A DNA stretch of 64,000 bases from Candidatus Leptovillus gracilis (GTDB lineage Bacteria > Chloroflexota > Anaerolineae > Promineifilales > Promineifilaceae). Below the pieces are notes generated by a model. The model saw only the letters and a program-made list of their open reading frames with translations. It searched no databases and had not been told where the DNA came from. The stretch spans positions 496,001 to 560,000 of the forward strand of contig JADJXA010000002.1 of the NCBI GenBank assembly GCA_016716065.1, written 5' to 3'. Shown one piece after another: positions 33,637 through 42,996 of this stretch. Within the stretch, counting starts at the first letter, position 1. Each line of letters opens with the position of its first letter. A program made the translations under genes and the position numbers.

Positions 33637-35743
33637 ATGAAACAAGATCCGATCACCCTTACGCCCAACAACATCCACCAACTGTGGGAAACCTTAACGG
33701 CCGAACTGACCGGCATCTTCGATGCCCACTACGTCTGCGCCACCGTCGCCACCGAAGTTGCCCGCCATACCAACACCACCACCGTCGTCGGCATCAGCGA
33801 CCCCGGCCGCCATTACTACGACGTATGGGTGTGTGATCCACAAGGCAACGTGCAGCAGTCCCGCTGGGACCCACAGCGGGCCACTTTTGATCCCCTGCTG
33901 GATAAAGGGCGCGCTGCCTACCAGGACAAATTCACCCTGCCACCCGGCCAACTCGTCAGCAGCGCCCTATGGCAGCTGCCGCGTGAACGCATCCTGGCCG
34001 TGCCCATGCCCTTACCCGGCCATTCTGATCCCGTTACACCCCCCGGCATCCTCTGCCTGATAGATCCCGGCGGCGATTGCTTTCTGAACCTGGACAATAT
34101 CGAACCCCTGGTCGCCAACATGACCGTTTTCCTGGACCGCGCTTACCTGCGCCAGCAAGTCCACCGGCAAAACATCGAATTTAGCGTCGTCTCCGACATC
34201 AGTTTTGCCCTTACCTCTACGCTGAGCCTGCAAAAAATTTATGAGCAGTTGATAGACCCCGTGCGCCGCACCCTCATTGTAGAAACGATTTCTGTTGGCC
34301 TGATAGACGCCACCAGCGGCGACATCACCTTTGTTCAGACTCTCCTGGGGCCAATGTTTGCCAATTTACCGCCGGTACACATCAAAAAAGGGCAGGGTAT
34401 CGCCGGTTGGGTGGCCGAACATGGACAGGCGGTTATCATCAACGACGTTTATCCGACCAGCGCTTCTTTGCCCGTGTAGACCGGCAGTCTGGCTTCCGCA
34501 CCAATTCGATGGTGTGCATCCCCCTGCAAGTGGAAGAGCGCATGATCGGCGTGCTGCAAGCCATCAACAAAAAGAGCGGCGACTTTAATGAGCACGATTT
34601 GCGCCTGCTGCAGGCAATTGGCGGCCCGCTGGCGGCGGCCATTGAAAACGCCCGCCTGCACAGCGACGTCATCGCCGAAAAACGGCGCATCGAAACCATC
34701 ATCAACAGCATGTCCGAAGGACTGCTGACGGTAAACAGCGACGGCCTGATCACCCGCACCAACGACGCCTTACTGACGCTGCTCAACGCTGAAGACCAGG
34801 CCCTGATCGGCAAACCGGCCAATACGGCCATTCGTCTGCGCTCCGGGTCGTTGGAAGCCTTCCGCCAGGACGTGCTGGCCGCCGAGCACGAATTTCCCAA
34901 CTGGCCACAGACATTTACCAGCCGGACGGCGAAACGGCTCCGGTACTCATCAGTGGAGCGTCTGTGCCCGACGACAGCGGCCAGGTGAACGAAATTATTT
35001 ACGTGTTCAGTGATTTGCGGCAGGTGCGCGAAGTGGAGCGGATGCGCGATGACTTCTTCCACGGCATCATCCATGAACTGCGCACCCCGCTGGCGACCAT
35101 TTTGATGTATGCCCGCCTGCTGCGCGAAGGCAAAGCGCAAGACAAAGAAAAAGCGGACCGCTTCCTGGGCGTGATTGAGCGGGAAAGTGACCGGCTGCAA
35201 AAAATGGTGCGCCAAATGCTGCAAGTAGCCAAACTAGAAGCGCGCGAACTCCAGCGCAGCCCGGAACCGGTGGACCTAAATCCTTTGTTTGATGAGATGC
35301 TGCCCCCGCTGGCTGACCAGGCGACAGAAAAGGGATTGGCCTTTAGTCAGCGTATTGAAGCGGATTTGCCGCCGGTGCTGGGCAACCGGGACACGTTTTA
35401 TTTGATTTTTAAGAACCTGATTGAAAACGCCACCAAGTTCACCATGTCTGGCACGATCCGGGTGGATGCTTTTCACAAGGCGGGCTGGGTTCATGTGGTT
35501 GTTAAAGACCAGGGCATCGGCATTCCGAAGGAGAGTTTGCCCAATTTGTTTGGGCGTTTCTTCCGAGCGCAAACGGCCGTAGAACGAGGTATCGCCGGCA
35601 CCGGTTTAGGGCTGTACATGGTCAAAGAAAGCGTGGAACATTATAAAGGCACCATCGACGTCAGCAGCACCGAAGGCAAAGGCACAACCTTCACCGTGCG
35701 CTTCCCCATCATCGAAGTTTATTCCCATATCGGAAGCCGTTAA
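33637..35743 (+). pseudogene. GAF-GAF-PAS histidine kinase with two frameshifts
   Basis: Three overlapping frames make one sensor kinase of about 700 aa. From 33637: a divergent GAF domain, then a second GAF (SFALTSTLSLQKIYEQL ... GQGIAGWVAEHGQAVIINDVYP). A shift near 34455 leads to RFFARVDRQSGFRTNSMVCIPLQV and a PAS domain (INSMSEGLLTVNSDG). A shift near 34905 leads to DDFFHGIIHELRTPLAT (phospho-acceptor His), NLIENATKF, DQGIGIPKE and GTGLGLYMVKE. All catalytic boxes are intact once the frames are joined, so assembly error is plausible. No response regulator is adjacent. Divergent from the NuoN-like gene. Confidence 0.75.
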
Positions 35744-35757
35744 CGCTGCCCAAATCA

Positions 35758-35773
35758 CGCCCTGATCAGGGCG
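35758..35773. other. 16-bp perfect palindrome
   Basis: CGCCCTGATCAGGGCG lies between the histidine kinase stop and the cysteine desulfurase leader. It could be a regulator site or a short hairpin. Neither T-run nor promoter is evident. Confidence 0.5.
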
Positions 35774-35851
35774 AATTGCGAATAATGTTTAAGAGATTCA
35801 GGCGCCGTGGCCTCCACGCCCTGTGGGCGATACCTGATGTCTGGATAACCT

Positions 35852-37030
35852 ATGATGGCCAAACGATCGATTTACCTGGATCATGGGGCTTCGACCCCGG
35901 TAGACCCGCGAGTTTTGGCGGCTATGCTGCCCTTTTGGAGCGACGTGTACGGCAACCCGTCGTCGATGCACGCTTACGGCCGTGCCGCTGCCCGCGCCCT
36001 GGAAGAAGCCCGCGCCGCCATCGCCGGCCTCATCCGCGCCCAACCGGACGAAATCGTCTTCACCGGCTGCGGCTCCGAAAGCGACAACATCGCCCTGCGC
36101 GGGGTGATGCACGCCGCCCGCGCCCAGGCAACCGGCAGCCATCTCATCGTCAGCGCCATCGAACACAGCGCAGTGCTGCATACGGCCGTACAGCTCCGCG
36201 ACCACTTCGGCTTCGACCTCACCATCATGCCCGTAGATGAAAACGGCCAGATTCGCCCAAACAAACTGACCACCGCCATCCAACCAGACCCCACGCTCAT
36301 CAGCATCATAGCCGCCAACAACGAGATCGGCAGCTTCCAACCCATCGCCGAGATTGGCGCGCTGGCCCGCGCCAACGGCGTGCTGTTCCACACCGACGCC
36401 ATCCAGGCGGCGGCCGTGCGCCGCTGGGACATGCGCCGCGAGCAGATTGACCTGCTAAGTATGGCCCCGCATAAATTTTACGGGCCGAAGGGCGTAGGTA
36501 TTTTATACGTGCGCCAGGGCGTTGAGCTATTATCGCCACAAACGGGCGGCGGGCAGGAAGACGGCCGTCGCGCCGGCACATCGAACGTCGCCTTTGCCGT
36601 TGGCGCCGCCACCGCCCTACAGCTGGTTTACGATGAACTGGAAACGCGCACGGCCCATTACCACACGCTTACCAACCGCCTGACAACCGGCCTGCTGGCC
36701 GCCTTCCCGGAAGACTGCCGCCTGACCGGCCATCCCACCGACCGGCTGCCCCACAACGCCAGCTTCGCCTTCCGCCATCTCAGCGGCAACGATTTGCTGA
36801 TGCACCTGGACATGGCCGGTATCGCCGCCAGCAGCGGCTCGGCCTGCAAGACGGGCAATCCCAAACCGGCGGCCACGCTGCAAGCCATCGGCCTGGACGA
36901 AAGCTGGACCAAAGGCGGGCTGCGCCTCACTGTCGGCACGCAAACCACGGCGCAAGACGTGGATTACACTCTGGAACAATTGCATGCCATCGTGCCCAAA
37001 CTGCAAAAATTGGCCGCGATGCTTGCCTGA
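35852..37030 (+). CDS. iscS: Cysteine desulfurase (IscS/NifS family)
   Basis: A 392-aa PLP enzyme that moves sulfur from cysteine to a protein persulfide. The N-terminal IYLDHGASTPVDPRVLAAMLP, the PLP lysine K208 (SMAPHKFYGPKGVG) and the loop cysteine C332 (SSGSACKTGNPKP) are clear. The adjacent mnmA gene strongly suggests that it supplies sulfur for tRNA 2-thiouridine. No IscU/IscR lies nearby. An ATG-ATG start gives two equivalent choices (35852, 35855). A hairpin-family copy sits 8 bp after the stop, within the short gap to mnmA. Confidence 0.95.
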   Translation: MMAKRSIYLDHGASTPVDPRVLAAMLPFWSDVYGNPSSMHAYGRAAARALEEARAAIAGLIRAQPDEIVFTGCGSESDNIALRGVMHAARAQATGSHLIVSAIEHSAVLHTAVQLRDHFGFDLTIMPVDENGQIRPNKLTTAIQPDPTLISIIAANNEIGSFQPIAEIGALARANGVLFHTDAIQAAAVRRWDMRREQIDLLSMAPHKFYGPKGVGILYVRQGVELLSPQTGGGQEDGRRAGTSNVAFAVGAATALQLVYDELETRTAHYHTLTNRLTTGLLAAFPEDCRLTGHPTDRLPHNASFAFRHLSGNDLLMHLDMAGIAASSGSACKTGNPKPAATLQAIGLDESWTKGGLRLTVGTQTTAQDVDYTLEQLHAIVPKLQKLAAMLA

Positions 37031-37038
37031 TATGCACA

Positions 37039-37071
37039 AGATTGGTCCAATCTTAAAGATTGGACCAATCT
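37039..37071. repeat. Covarying hairpin repeat, inverted ACC copy
   Basis: AGATTGGTCCAATCT, loop TAA, AGATTGGACCAATCT, 8 bp after the iscS stop and 18 bp before the mnmA start. It is the only copy placed inside what is otherwise a tight operon gap. Confidence 0.92.
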
Positions 37072-37088
37072 CACCTACACGAAACCTT

Positions 37089-38237
37089 GTGACTCTTTTC
37101 AAGCCAGATTCTACCGTCGAAAATCGCGTTGTGGTCGCCATGAGCGGCGGAGTAGACAGCTCCGTCGCCGCCGCGCTGCTGGTGGAGCAGGGCTACGATG
37201 TGGTGGGCATGATGATGCGCCTCTGGAGCGAGCCGGCCATTGGCGCCGACGCCCCGACCAACCGCTGCTGCACCCCTGACCAGATGGCCGATGCCCGCCG
37301 CGTGGCCGACCAACTGCGCATCCCGTTTTATGTGGTGGACGTGCAAGAGCATTTCCGGCGCACGATTGTGCAGTTTTTTATTGATGAGCACGAACACGGC
37401 CGTACCCCCAATCCCTGCCTGGAATGCAACCGCCAGATTCGCTTCACCTTCCTGCTGAATCAGGCTCTGGCCCTGGACGCCAACTACCTGGCCACCGGCC
37501 ACTACGCCCGCATCGACCCTACGTCCGCCGGCTACCGCCTGCACCAGGGCGTAGACGCCGCCAAAGACCAGGCTTATGTGCTGCACATGCTGACGCAAGA
37601 ACACCTGGCCCACGTCAAACTGCCGGTAGGCGAGTACACCAAGGCCGAAGTGCGCCAGTTGGCGGTCAGATTCAACCTGCCGGTGGCCGCCAAGTCGGAG
37701 AGCCAGGATTTGTGCTTCTTGGGCGATGGCGACTATCGTCGCTTTTTGCGCCAGTACAGCCAGCGCGCCGGGCAGCCGGGACCGATTATGGATGAAGACG
37801 GCCGTCTCCTCGGCCAGCACCACGGCCTACCTTTCTACACCGTCGGCCAGCGCAAAGGCCTGGGCCTATCCGCGCCGGAGCCGCTGTTTGTGCTGCGCAA
37901 GGATGGCGCCCACAACGCCCTCATCGTCGGCCCGCACGCAGCGCTGGGGCAGCGCAGCCTGACGGCGCGGCAGGTGAACTGGATCGCCGGCGCGCCGCCC
38001 CCTCCCGACCGGCCAGTGCAGGTGAAGATACGTTACCGGGCCGCGCCGGTGGCTGGGTACGTGAGGGAAGAGGGGGGAAACGGCCGTATCCGGGTCACCT
38101 TCCCTGAACCGGTTATAGGGATCACCGCCGGGCAAGGCGTAGTCCTCTTCCAGGGCGACGAATGCCTCGGCGGCGGCATTATCGACGATGAAACCCAACC
38201 CACCCAGGCCCACAACAACGGCAAGGAGCCAACGTGA
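37089..38237 (+). CDS. mnmA: tRNA-specific 2-thiouridylase MnmA
   Basis: A 382-aa enzyme that thiolates U34 of Lys, Glu and Gln tRNAs. The PP-loop is AMSGGVDSS (about 17-25). The catalytic cysteines are C110 (TPNPCLECN) and C209 (ESQDLCFLG), matching C102 and C199 of E. coli. YTVGQRKGLG is also conserved. The start is GTG 37089: the frame continues upstream to 36984, but that part simply translates the hairpin repeat (repeated KIGPI) and iscS sequence. The stop overlaps the GTG of the next gene. Sulfur would come from the upstream desulfurase. Confidence 0.95.
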   Translation: MTLFKPDSTVENRVVVAMSGGVDSSVAAALLVEQGYDVVGMMMRLWSEPAIGADAPTNRCCTPDQMADARRVADQLRIPFYVVDVQEHFRRTIVQFFIDEHEHGRTPNPCLECNRQIRFTFLLNQALALDANYLATGHYARIDPTSAGYRLHQGVDAAKDQAYVLHMLTQEHLAHVKLPVGEYTKAEVRQLAVRFNLPVAAKSESQDLCFLGDGDYRRFLRQYSQRAGQPGPIMDEDGRLLGQHHGLPFYTVGQRKGLGLSAPEPLFVLRKDGAHNALIVGPHAALGQRSLTARQVNWIAGAPPPPDRPVQVKIRYRAAPVAGYVREEGGNGRIRVTFPEPVIGITAGQGVVLFQGDECLGGGIIDDETQPTQAHNNGKEPT

Positions 38238-38500
38238 ACGGAACAGCATCAGCCCTCGTCCTCGGATTTCTGCTTTCCACCGCCTATGGCGCCGGCTTCC
38301 ATTTTATACTAGGCGGCCCGGCGCGGCGCATCATCCTCTACCTCCTCGCCGCCTGGATGGGCTTCGCCATTGGTCATTTCCTGGGCGATCTGCTCAACAT
38401 CGAGTTTCTCAAACTTGGCGCACTGCATCTTTTCAGCGCCAGCTTGGGCGCGTGGCTGGCGCTCATCGCCAGTTGGTGGCTGGCCGGACAAGAAAGCTGA
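38234..38500 (+). CDS. Small membrane protein of unknown function
   Basis: An 88-aa hydrophobic protein with three likely helices (about 5-25, 31-55, 62-85) and no recognised motif. GTG 38234 overlaps the mnmA stop (GTGA), so it is translationally coupled. Similar small orphan membrane proteins often follow mnmA-type genes in related genomes only by inference. Function unknown. Confidence 0.65.
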   Translation: MNGTASALVLGFLLSTAYGAGFHFILGGPARRIILYLLAAWMGFAIGHFLGDLLNIEFLKLGALHLFSASLGAWLALIASWWLAGQES

Positions 38501-38564
38501 GATTACGCTTTCTTTTGAATACAATTTTTAATGGTGTTATACTTGGTTCCATGAGGGGACATCA

Positions 38565-39050
38565 ATGAATAGTGAAACGCCAACAGATTTATCGACACAA
38601 CCTGTGAACTACGACCCTTATGGTCAAACAGTCATCGAATCGCCGCGCGAACCGCTAATTCCCACCAAATACGTGGTGATTGGCGTCGTGGTCACCCTGA
38701 TATTGATGGCCTTGTTCATCGCCTTTGTCGCCTGGGCCGCCCAATACCATGCCACCACCATCGAAGCCCTGCGCGACATCTTCATCATCGCGCTGGCTTT
38801 AGAATCCTGCATCTTCGGCATCGCCCTGATGATCCTGCTGGTGATGGTGATTCGACTGGTGAACATGCTGGAATTTGAAATCAAGCCGATTTTAGAGCGA
38901 ACCAACGAAACCATCGGCATGGTGCGCGGCACCACTGTGTTCATGAGCGAAAACGTCGTCAAACCCATGACCACTGCCAGCAGTTATGCCGCCGGCATAC
39001 GCCGGGGGATGCAAACTTTATTCGGCAATCCCCGCAAAAATTTAAAGTAG
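38565..39050 (+). CDS. Two-helix membrane protein, DUF948-like context
   Basis: A 161-aa protein with a hydrophilic N-terminus (about 1-33), two transmembrane helices (about 36-58 and 73-97) and a cytosolic, helical tail with a VKPMTTASSYAAGIRRGMQTLFG motif. It lies 23 bp before a YtxH-domain gene. The pair resembles the DUF948/YtxH general-stress pairs of Gram-positive bacteria. Function not known. Confidence 0.65.
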   Translation: MNSETPTDLSTQPVNYDPYGQTVIESPREPLIPTKYVVIGVVVTLILMALFIAFVAWAAQYHATTIEALRDIFIIALALESCIFGIALMILLVMVIRLVNMLEFEIKPILERTNETIGMVRGTTVFMSENVVKPMTTASSYAAGIRRGMQTLFGNPRKNLK

Positions 39051-39073
39051 AGATAGTTTGAGGAGTAAACGCA

Positions 39074-39448
39074 ATGAGCGAAAACAACAGCGATTTTGGC
39101 GCTTTTTTGGCCGGATTTGTCATTGGCGGGCTGGTGGGCGCCGCCACGGCCCTTATCCTGGCCCCGCAGTCCGGGCAAGAAATGCGCGGTCAAATCGCTA
39201 ACAAAGGGCAAGAACTACGTCAGGTCAGCAGCGAACGAATGCAACATTATCGCGAACTGGCCGATTCATATTCCCAGGAATACTTGGAACGCGCCGACAG
39301 CGCCATCTCCGAGGCGCGCCAACGAGCCACGACCACCGGCGAGCGCATCCAGGAACAGGCGCGAATCATTTTGGAGCCGGGCATCCACAAGGAGGCTACG
39401 AATGAAGCAGGCGCCGATTCTGCCAATGAGGATGCAGCCCAAAGCTAA
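39074..39448 (+). CDS. YtxH-domain protein
   Basis: A 124-aa protein with the YtxH glycine-rich membrane hairpin (GAFLAGFVIGGLVGAATALILAPQSGQEMR, about 9-38) and an amphipathic, coiled-coil-like tail rich in Glu/Arg/Ala. The YtxH family is linked to stress responses, but its biochemical role is not known. GAGGAG precedes ATG 39074. It is the last gene before an intrinsic terminator. Confidence 0.85.
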   Translation: MSENNSDFGAFLAGFVIGGLVGAATALILAPQSGQEMRGQIANKGQELRQVSSERMQHYRELADSYSQEYLERADSAISEARQRATTTGERIQEQARIILEPGIHKEATNEAGADSANEDAAQS

Positions 39449-39496
39449 AACAGCGCGTTCCGACAGTTTACCGCTAGAAGTTCATCCCAACATATG

Positions 39497-39534
39497 AACA
39501 GGCGACTCTTCATCCCGAAGACGCCTGTTTTTTT
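39497..39534 (+). terminator. Intrinsic terminator after the YtxH gene
   Basis: AACAGGCG (39497-39504) pairs with CGCCTGTT (39522-39529), with further pairing of TCTT and AAGA inside. A run of T follows directly (39527-39534). It separates the YtxH transcript from rel, which starts 10 bp later. Confidence 0.88.
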
Positions 39535-39543
39535 ACGTTTGTC

Positions 39544-41274
39544 ATGACCCAATCCGAAATTACGACCATATCCGAACTTCTGGCCGCATTACCTGAAGGC
39601 GCAACTGGCAAAACCACGGATTCGATTTCCCGAGCCTACCTGTTCGCCAAAGAGGCCCACGCCGAAGAACGACGTGTTTCTGGCGAATCGTATCTCGAAC
39701 ACGATTTGGGGGTGGCGCAAGTCCTGGTTAAGTTAGGCGTGGATGCCCACACCATTGTCGCCGGGCTGCTCCACGACTGTCTGTACGCGCATACAACCAA
39801 ACGTGAGGGAGATTTGCGCCAGGCGTTTGGGGAAGAAATCACCGCTCTGGTGGTGGGCGTCAATAAGCTCTACGCTTATGCGGAACAACAATCCCGCATG
39901 AACCAGCAAACGGACGAAAGCGGCAGCGCGCGCCTGGAAGCCACCCGGCGCGCCATTCTCAGCATTATCGAAGGCGACATTCGGGTGATCCTTATTCGCA
40001 TGGCCGATTGTTTGCAGGATTTGCGCAAGGCCAGCGGTTTGCCTCGTGAACAGCAGTTGGCCATCGCCAATGAGGCCATGAACATTTACGCGCCGCTGGC
40101 CAACCGGTTAGGGGTGTGGCAGTTCAAATGGGAATTAGAAGACCTGGCTTTCCGCTATCTGGAACCTGAAGCGTATCGCGAAATCGCCAGCAAACTGGCA
40201 GAGCGACGCACTGGCCGGGCGGAACGTATTGATCAGGCCACGGGACGGTTATCCACCCGGCTGAAAGAAATGGGGCTGAAGGCGACGGTGACCGGCAGGC
40301 CCAAGCACATCTATTCCATCGCCCGCAAGATGAAGCGCAAGCAAATCTCGTTTGAGCAGATTTTTGACGTACACGCCGTGCGGGTGATATTGGAGCCGTC
40401 GGACAAAGACGCCTACGCGAAGATGAGCCTCAAGGAAAAAGATGAAACAGACCGCAATCTCTGTTATCAGGTGCTGGGGGCGGTACACAGCTTGTGGCAG
40501 CCGATTCCGAAGGAGTTTGACGACTACATCGCTTCGCCAAAGGCTAACGGATATAAGTCGCTGCACACGGCCGTTATCGACAATCTCTCCGGCCAGACGC
40601 TAGAAGTGCAAATTCGCACGGCGCGCATGCACGAAGAGGCAGAAAAAGGTATCGCCGCCCACTGGGCTTACAAGGAAGATGGCGCGCGTGTGACCGCCTC
40701 CGTGCAGCGGCGCATTCAAAACCTGCGCGAACTGCTGGTAGCTCTGCGCGAGGTAGGCGACCCCACCACCGACAGCGAAATCTTTGAAACGGAACTCCTG
40801 GCTGAACGCATATACGCCTTCACGCCGCGCGGCGACGTGGTCGATCTGCCTGTCGGCTCGACGCCCATCGATTTTGCCTACCAGATTCACACCGAAGTAG
40901 GCCACCGCTGCCGCGGCGCGCGGGTGAACGGCAAGATGGTCAGCCTGGATTATAAGCTAAAGTCTGGGCAGCGCGTGGAGATTCTTACAGCCAAACGGGG
41001 CGGTCCCAGCCGCGATTGGATGAACGCCAGCCTGGGCTACACGGGCAGCGCACGCACGCGCAGCAAAATTCGCCAATGGTTCCGCGCGCAAGAACGGGAA
41101 CAAAACATCCTGCAAGGACGCGAAGTAGTGGAGCGGGAACTGCGGCGGCTGGGGCTGAGCGACGTGTACAGCGTAGCGGATATTGCTGAAGCGCTAAAAT
41201 ATGACGACGTAGACTCTTTTCTGGCGAAGGTTGGTTTGGCGACATTCAAAGTACGCAAATCAGCGGGGCGATAG
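39544..41274 (+). CDS. rel: Rel/SpoT (p)ppGpp synthetase, N-terminal part with degenerate hydrolase
   Basis: 576 aa covering the HD, synthetase and TGS domains plus a helical part of a Rel-family stringent-response enzyme. Synthetase motifs are intact: GRPKHIYSIARKM, FDVHAVRVIL, SPKANGYKSLHTAV and LEVQIRTARMHEEAEKG. The HD pocket keeps H53, H77, D78 and a late Asp (RMADCLQDL). The E-D pair that follows HD in active hydrolases (positions 81-82) is Y81-A82, which predicts lost (p)ppGpp hydrolysis. The TGS domain (YAFTPRGDVVDLPVGSTPIDFAYQIHTEVG) is complete. The protein stops before the zinc-finger/ACT part, which is in the next frame. It is transcribed alone after a terminator. Confidence 0.9.
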   Translation: MTQSEITTISELLAALPEGATGKTTDSISRAYLFAKEAHAEERRVSGESYLEHDLGVAQVLVKLGVDAHTIVAGLLHDCLYAHTTKREGDLRQAFGEEITALVVGVNKLYAYAEQQSRMNQQTDESGSARLEATRRAILSIIEGDIRVILIRMADCLQDLRKASGLPREQQLAIANEAMNIYAPLANRLGVWQFKWELEDLAFRYLEPEAYREIASKLAERRTGRAERIDQATGRLSTRLKEMGLKATVTGRPKHIYSIARKMKRKQISFEQIFDVHAVRVILEPSDKDAYAKMSLKEKDETDRNLCYQVLGAVHSLWQPIPKEFDDYIASPKANGYKSLHTAVIDNLSGQTLEVQIRTARMHEEAEKGIAAHWAYKEDGARVTASVQRRIQNLRELLVALREVGDPTTDSEIFETELLAERIYAFTPRGDVVDLPVGSTPIDFAYQIHTEVGHRCRGARVNGKMVSLDYKLKSGQRVEILTAKRGGPSRDWMNASLGYTGSARTRSKIRQWFRAQEREQNILQGREVVERELRRLGLSDVYSVADIAEALKYDDVDSFLAKVGLATFKVRKSAGR

Positions 41275-41276
41275 CC

Positions 41277-41780
41277 ATGCTGAAGCAAAGTTTACGGCCG
41301 GATGATGAGTTACGGCCGTTACTCCAGGAACCCAGCAAACCCAAGGGCCTCATGGTGCGCGGGCTGAGCGGGCTGTATACCAAAATGGCTGGCTGCTGTA
41401 ACCCCATCCCCCCGGAAGAGATTATCGGCTACATTACCCGCGGGCAGGGCGTCACCATCCATCGTAAAGATTGCAAACAGGTAGAGGTAATTACCGACCG
41501 CGAACGGCTGATCGAAGTGGACTGGGGCGGCGAGGAAGAGCGATTCCCCATCCCCATCGTCGTTAAGGCATACCGACGCCCTGGCCTGGTGGACGAAATG
41601 GCCGGCATTTTGCGCGGGCAGCATATTACCGCGCCTAAAACCAAAACCATCACCAACGGCAGTTTGCTTACTGTTTACCTGGTGGTGGAAATCGTTACTC
41701 TGGATCAGTTAAACTGGCTGCTGCAAAAATTCGAGAACCTGCCCAACGTCATCGAAGCCCGCCGGCAAAGGTGGACGTGA
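41277..41780 (+). CDS. Rel C-terminal part: zinc-finger and ACT domains
   Basis: 167 aa with the conserved Rel segment GLYTKMAGCCNPIPPEEIIGYITRGQGVTIHRKDC (zinc-finger/CC domain) and a C-terminal ACT domain (FPIPIVVKAYRRPGLVDEMAGIL). These parts bind the ribosome and regulate synthesis. ATG 41277 lies two bases after the stop of the synthetase part, in the -1 frame relative to it. A GGGG run at 41265-41268 just before the stop could be the site of a sequencing indel or of -1 slippage, which would restore a single protein of about 750 aa. A true split is the third option. Confidence 0.8.
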   Translation: MLKQSLRPDDELRPLLQEPSKPKGLMVRGLSGLYTKMAGCCNPIPPEEIIGYITRGQGVTIHRKDCKQVEVITDRERLIEVDWGGEEERFPIPIVVKAYRRPGLVDEMAGILRGQHITAPKTKTITNGSLLTVYLVVEIVTLDQLNWLLQKFENLPNVIEARRQRWT

Positions 41781-41839
41781 TATGGGACTAGGCCGTAAGC
41801 TGTTAGCTAAGGGTTCGTCTAAGAATAACTTCCTGTTTT

Positions 41840-42931
41840 GTAACTATACAGGTGTGAGTTGAGGCATGAGAACATCATCGTCAAACAGAGACCCTAAAGC
41901 TTCCCATACATTGAGACCCTGTTTACGAATCGTGGAAATATAGGTGCGCAGCGAACAGAATTGTTCAGCGCCTTCCCAACTGCGAAAAGAGCCTGAGATT
42001 TTCTGCTGCACCTTCATCATTCTGATGTCTCGTTCAGCCAAGTTGTTATCAAACGGCACCTTAAAATCATGGACAAAACGTAAGATAGCCTCCTGCTGCT
42101 TGTCAAATCGTTCCACCAAATTACGCGCCTTTGTTTTTTTTTGCGCCGCCCTCGTTTGACAGGGGGCGGATGTTCATCGGGTAACGGGTTTTTCTCTAAA
42201 CCGAAGGCAACAATGGTGTCATACACCTGGTGGATTCGTTGCAGTTGCTCGACTGACAATTCGGTTTCACCTGCCTGATAGGCTTCGGCAACCAATTGTT
42301 TGGCCGCTAACAAACAGACAATCAGCAATTCAAACAAGTCGCCAACATCTGTCGCTCTCGTTCATACGGGATGAACTGCTCATTGCGCAGATAAACTGAC
42401 AACCGACTTGCGAACCATACTGCACCGGATTGCTCACATCCGCTGGAAATTCACCTGTTGTTGCTTCACCACAACAGGGACATATGAGGGTTTCGGCTTG
42501 GTGTTCGATGGTCCTGGCGCAGAGGCGGTATTCAAAGGCCTGCCGTTTGGTAACTACTGGCTGCAATTCTTCCCGGGCAATGGGGCTTGGCATGGCTACA
42601 TTGGGCTGGACGTGCGATTCAATGAGATCTGGTTTTGGATTGAACTCAAGCGTATGCCCTTCATGTCCTTCCTGTCCACCAGCTTTGCGCTCTGTTTGTG
42701 GCCGCAGACTTTTGGGCTTAGGCTTTTGTCGCCTTATCGTGGCTGGACGCCAACTGGAGTTAGTGGCTTTTGACCAAGCAACTCGGCTAAATGCTTGATT
42801 TGCCTCAGCAACGGTCAACTTTTCGCGGAGTTCTTGGACTTCTCGCTTAAGTTGCTTGTTTTCTGCTCGCAGTTGTTGTACTTCGTCCATGCTTATCATT
42901 TATACCACAGGTTTTAGACCTGTATAGTTAC
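41840..42931. mobile_element. Internally deleted IS66-family element with TIRs and 8-bp target duplication
   Basis: A 1092-bp element bounded by perfect 14-bp terminal inverted repeats, GTAACTATACAGGT (41840-41853) and ACCTGTATAGTTAC (42918-42931). It is flanked by identical 8-bp direct repeats CCTGTTTT (41832-41839 and 42932-42939). IS66 elements start with GTAA and make 8-bp duplications. Full IS66/ISBst12 elements exceed 1.5 kb; here the transposase centre is missing. The insertion target was a copy of the hairpin repeat unit, so the empty site can be rebuilt. Confidence 0.93.
41844..42899 (-). pseudogene. IS66 transposase (TnpC) remnant
   Basis: Three frames give pieces of one IS66 transposase: an N-terminal leucine-zipper-like coiled coil (MDEVQQLRAENKQLKREVQEL), a zinc-binding CPCCG segment and VQYGSQVG from 42899; then, after frame changes, QFIPYERERQ and CLLAAKQLVAEAYQAG; and finally the C-terminus VPFDNNLAERDIRMMKVQQKISGSFRSWEGAEQFCSLRTYISTIRKQG. 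The central part that holds the DDE catalytic residues is absent (over 200 aa short of family length). It cannot transpose alone but may be mobilised in trans because its ends are intact. Confidence 0.88.
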
Positions 42932-42941
42932 CCTGTTTTTT

Positions 42942-42974
42942 AGATTGGACCAATCTCTAAGATTGGTCCAATCT
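42942..42974. repeat. Covarying hairpin repeat split from its flank by the IS66 insertion
   Basis: AGATTGGACCAATCT, loop CTA, AGATTGGTCCAATCT, 22 bp downstream of the minus-strand stop at 42997. Its left flank (CCTGTTTT then TTAG) is the IS target duplication. The remaining flank, AAGAATAACTTCCTGTTTT, lies on the other side of the IS at 41821-41839. Confidence 0.9.
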
Positions 42975-42996
42975 GGGCGATGTGATTTCTGGCTGA

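Noticed and set aside
35776..36240. Arg/Pro-rich open frame overlapping the cysteine desulfurase start
   Set aside because: It is out of frame with iscS, has extreme Arg/His/Pro composition and no homology signal.
36984..37088. N-terminal extension of MnmA
   Set aside because: This frame translates the end of iscS and the hairpin repeat (repeated KIGPI), and MnmA homology starts after GTG 37089.
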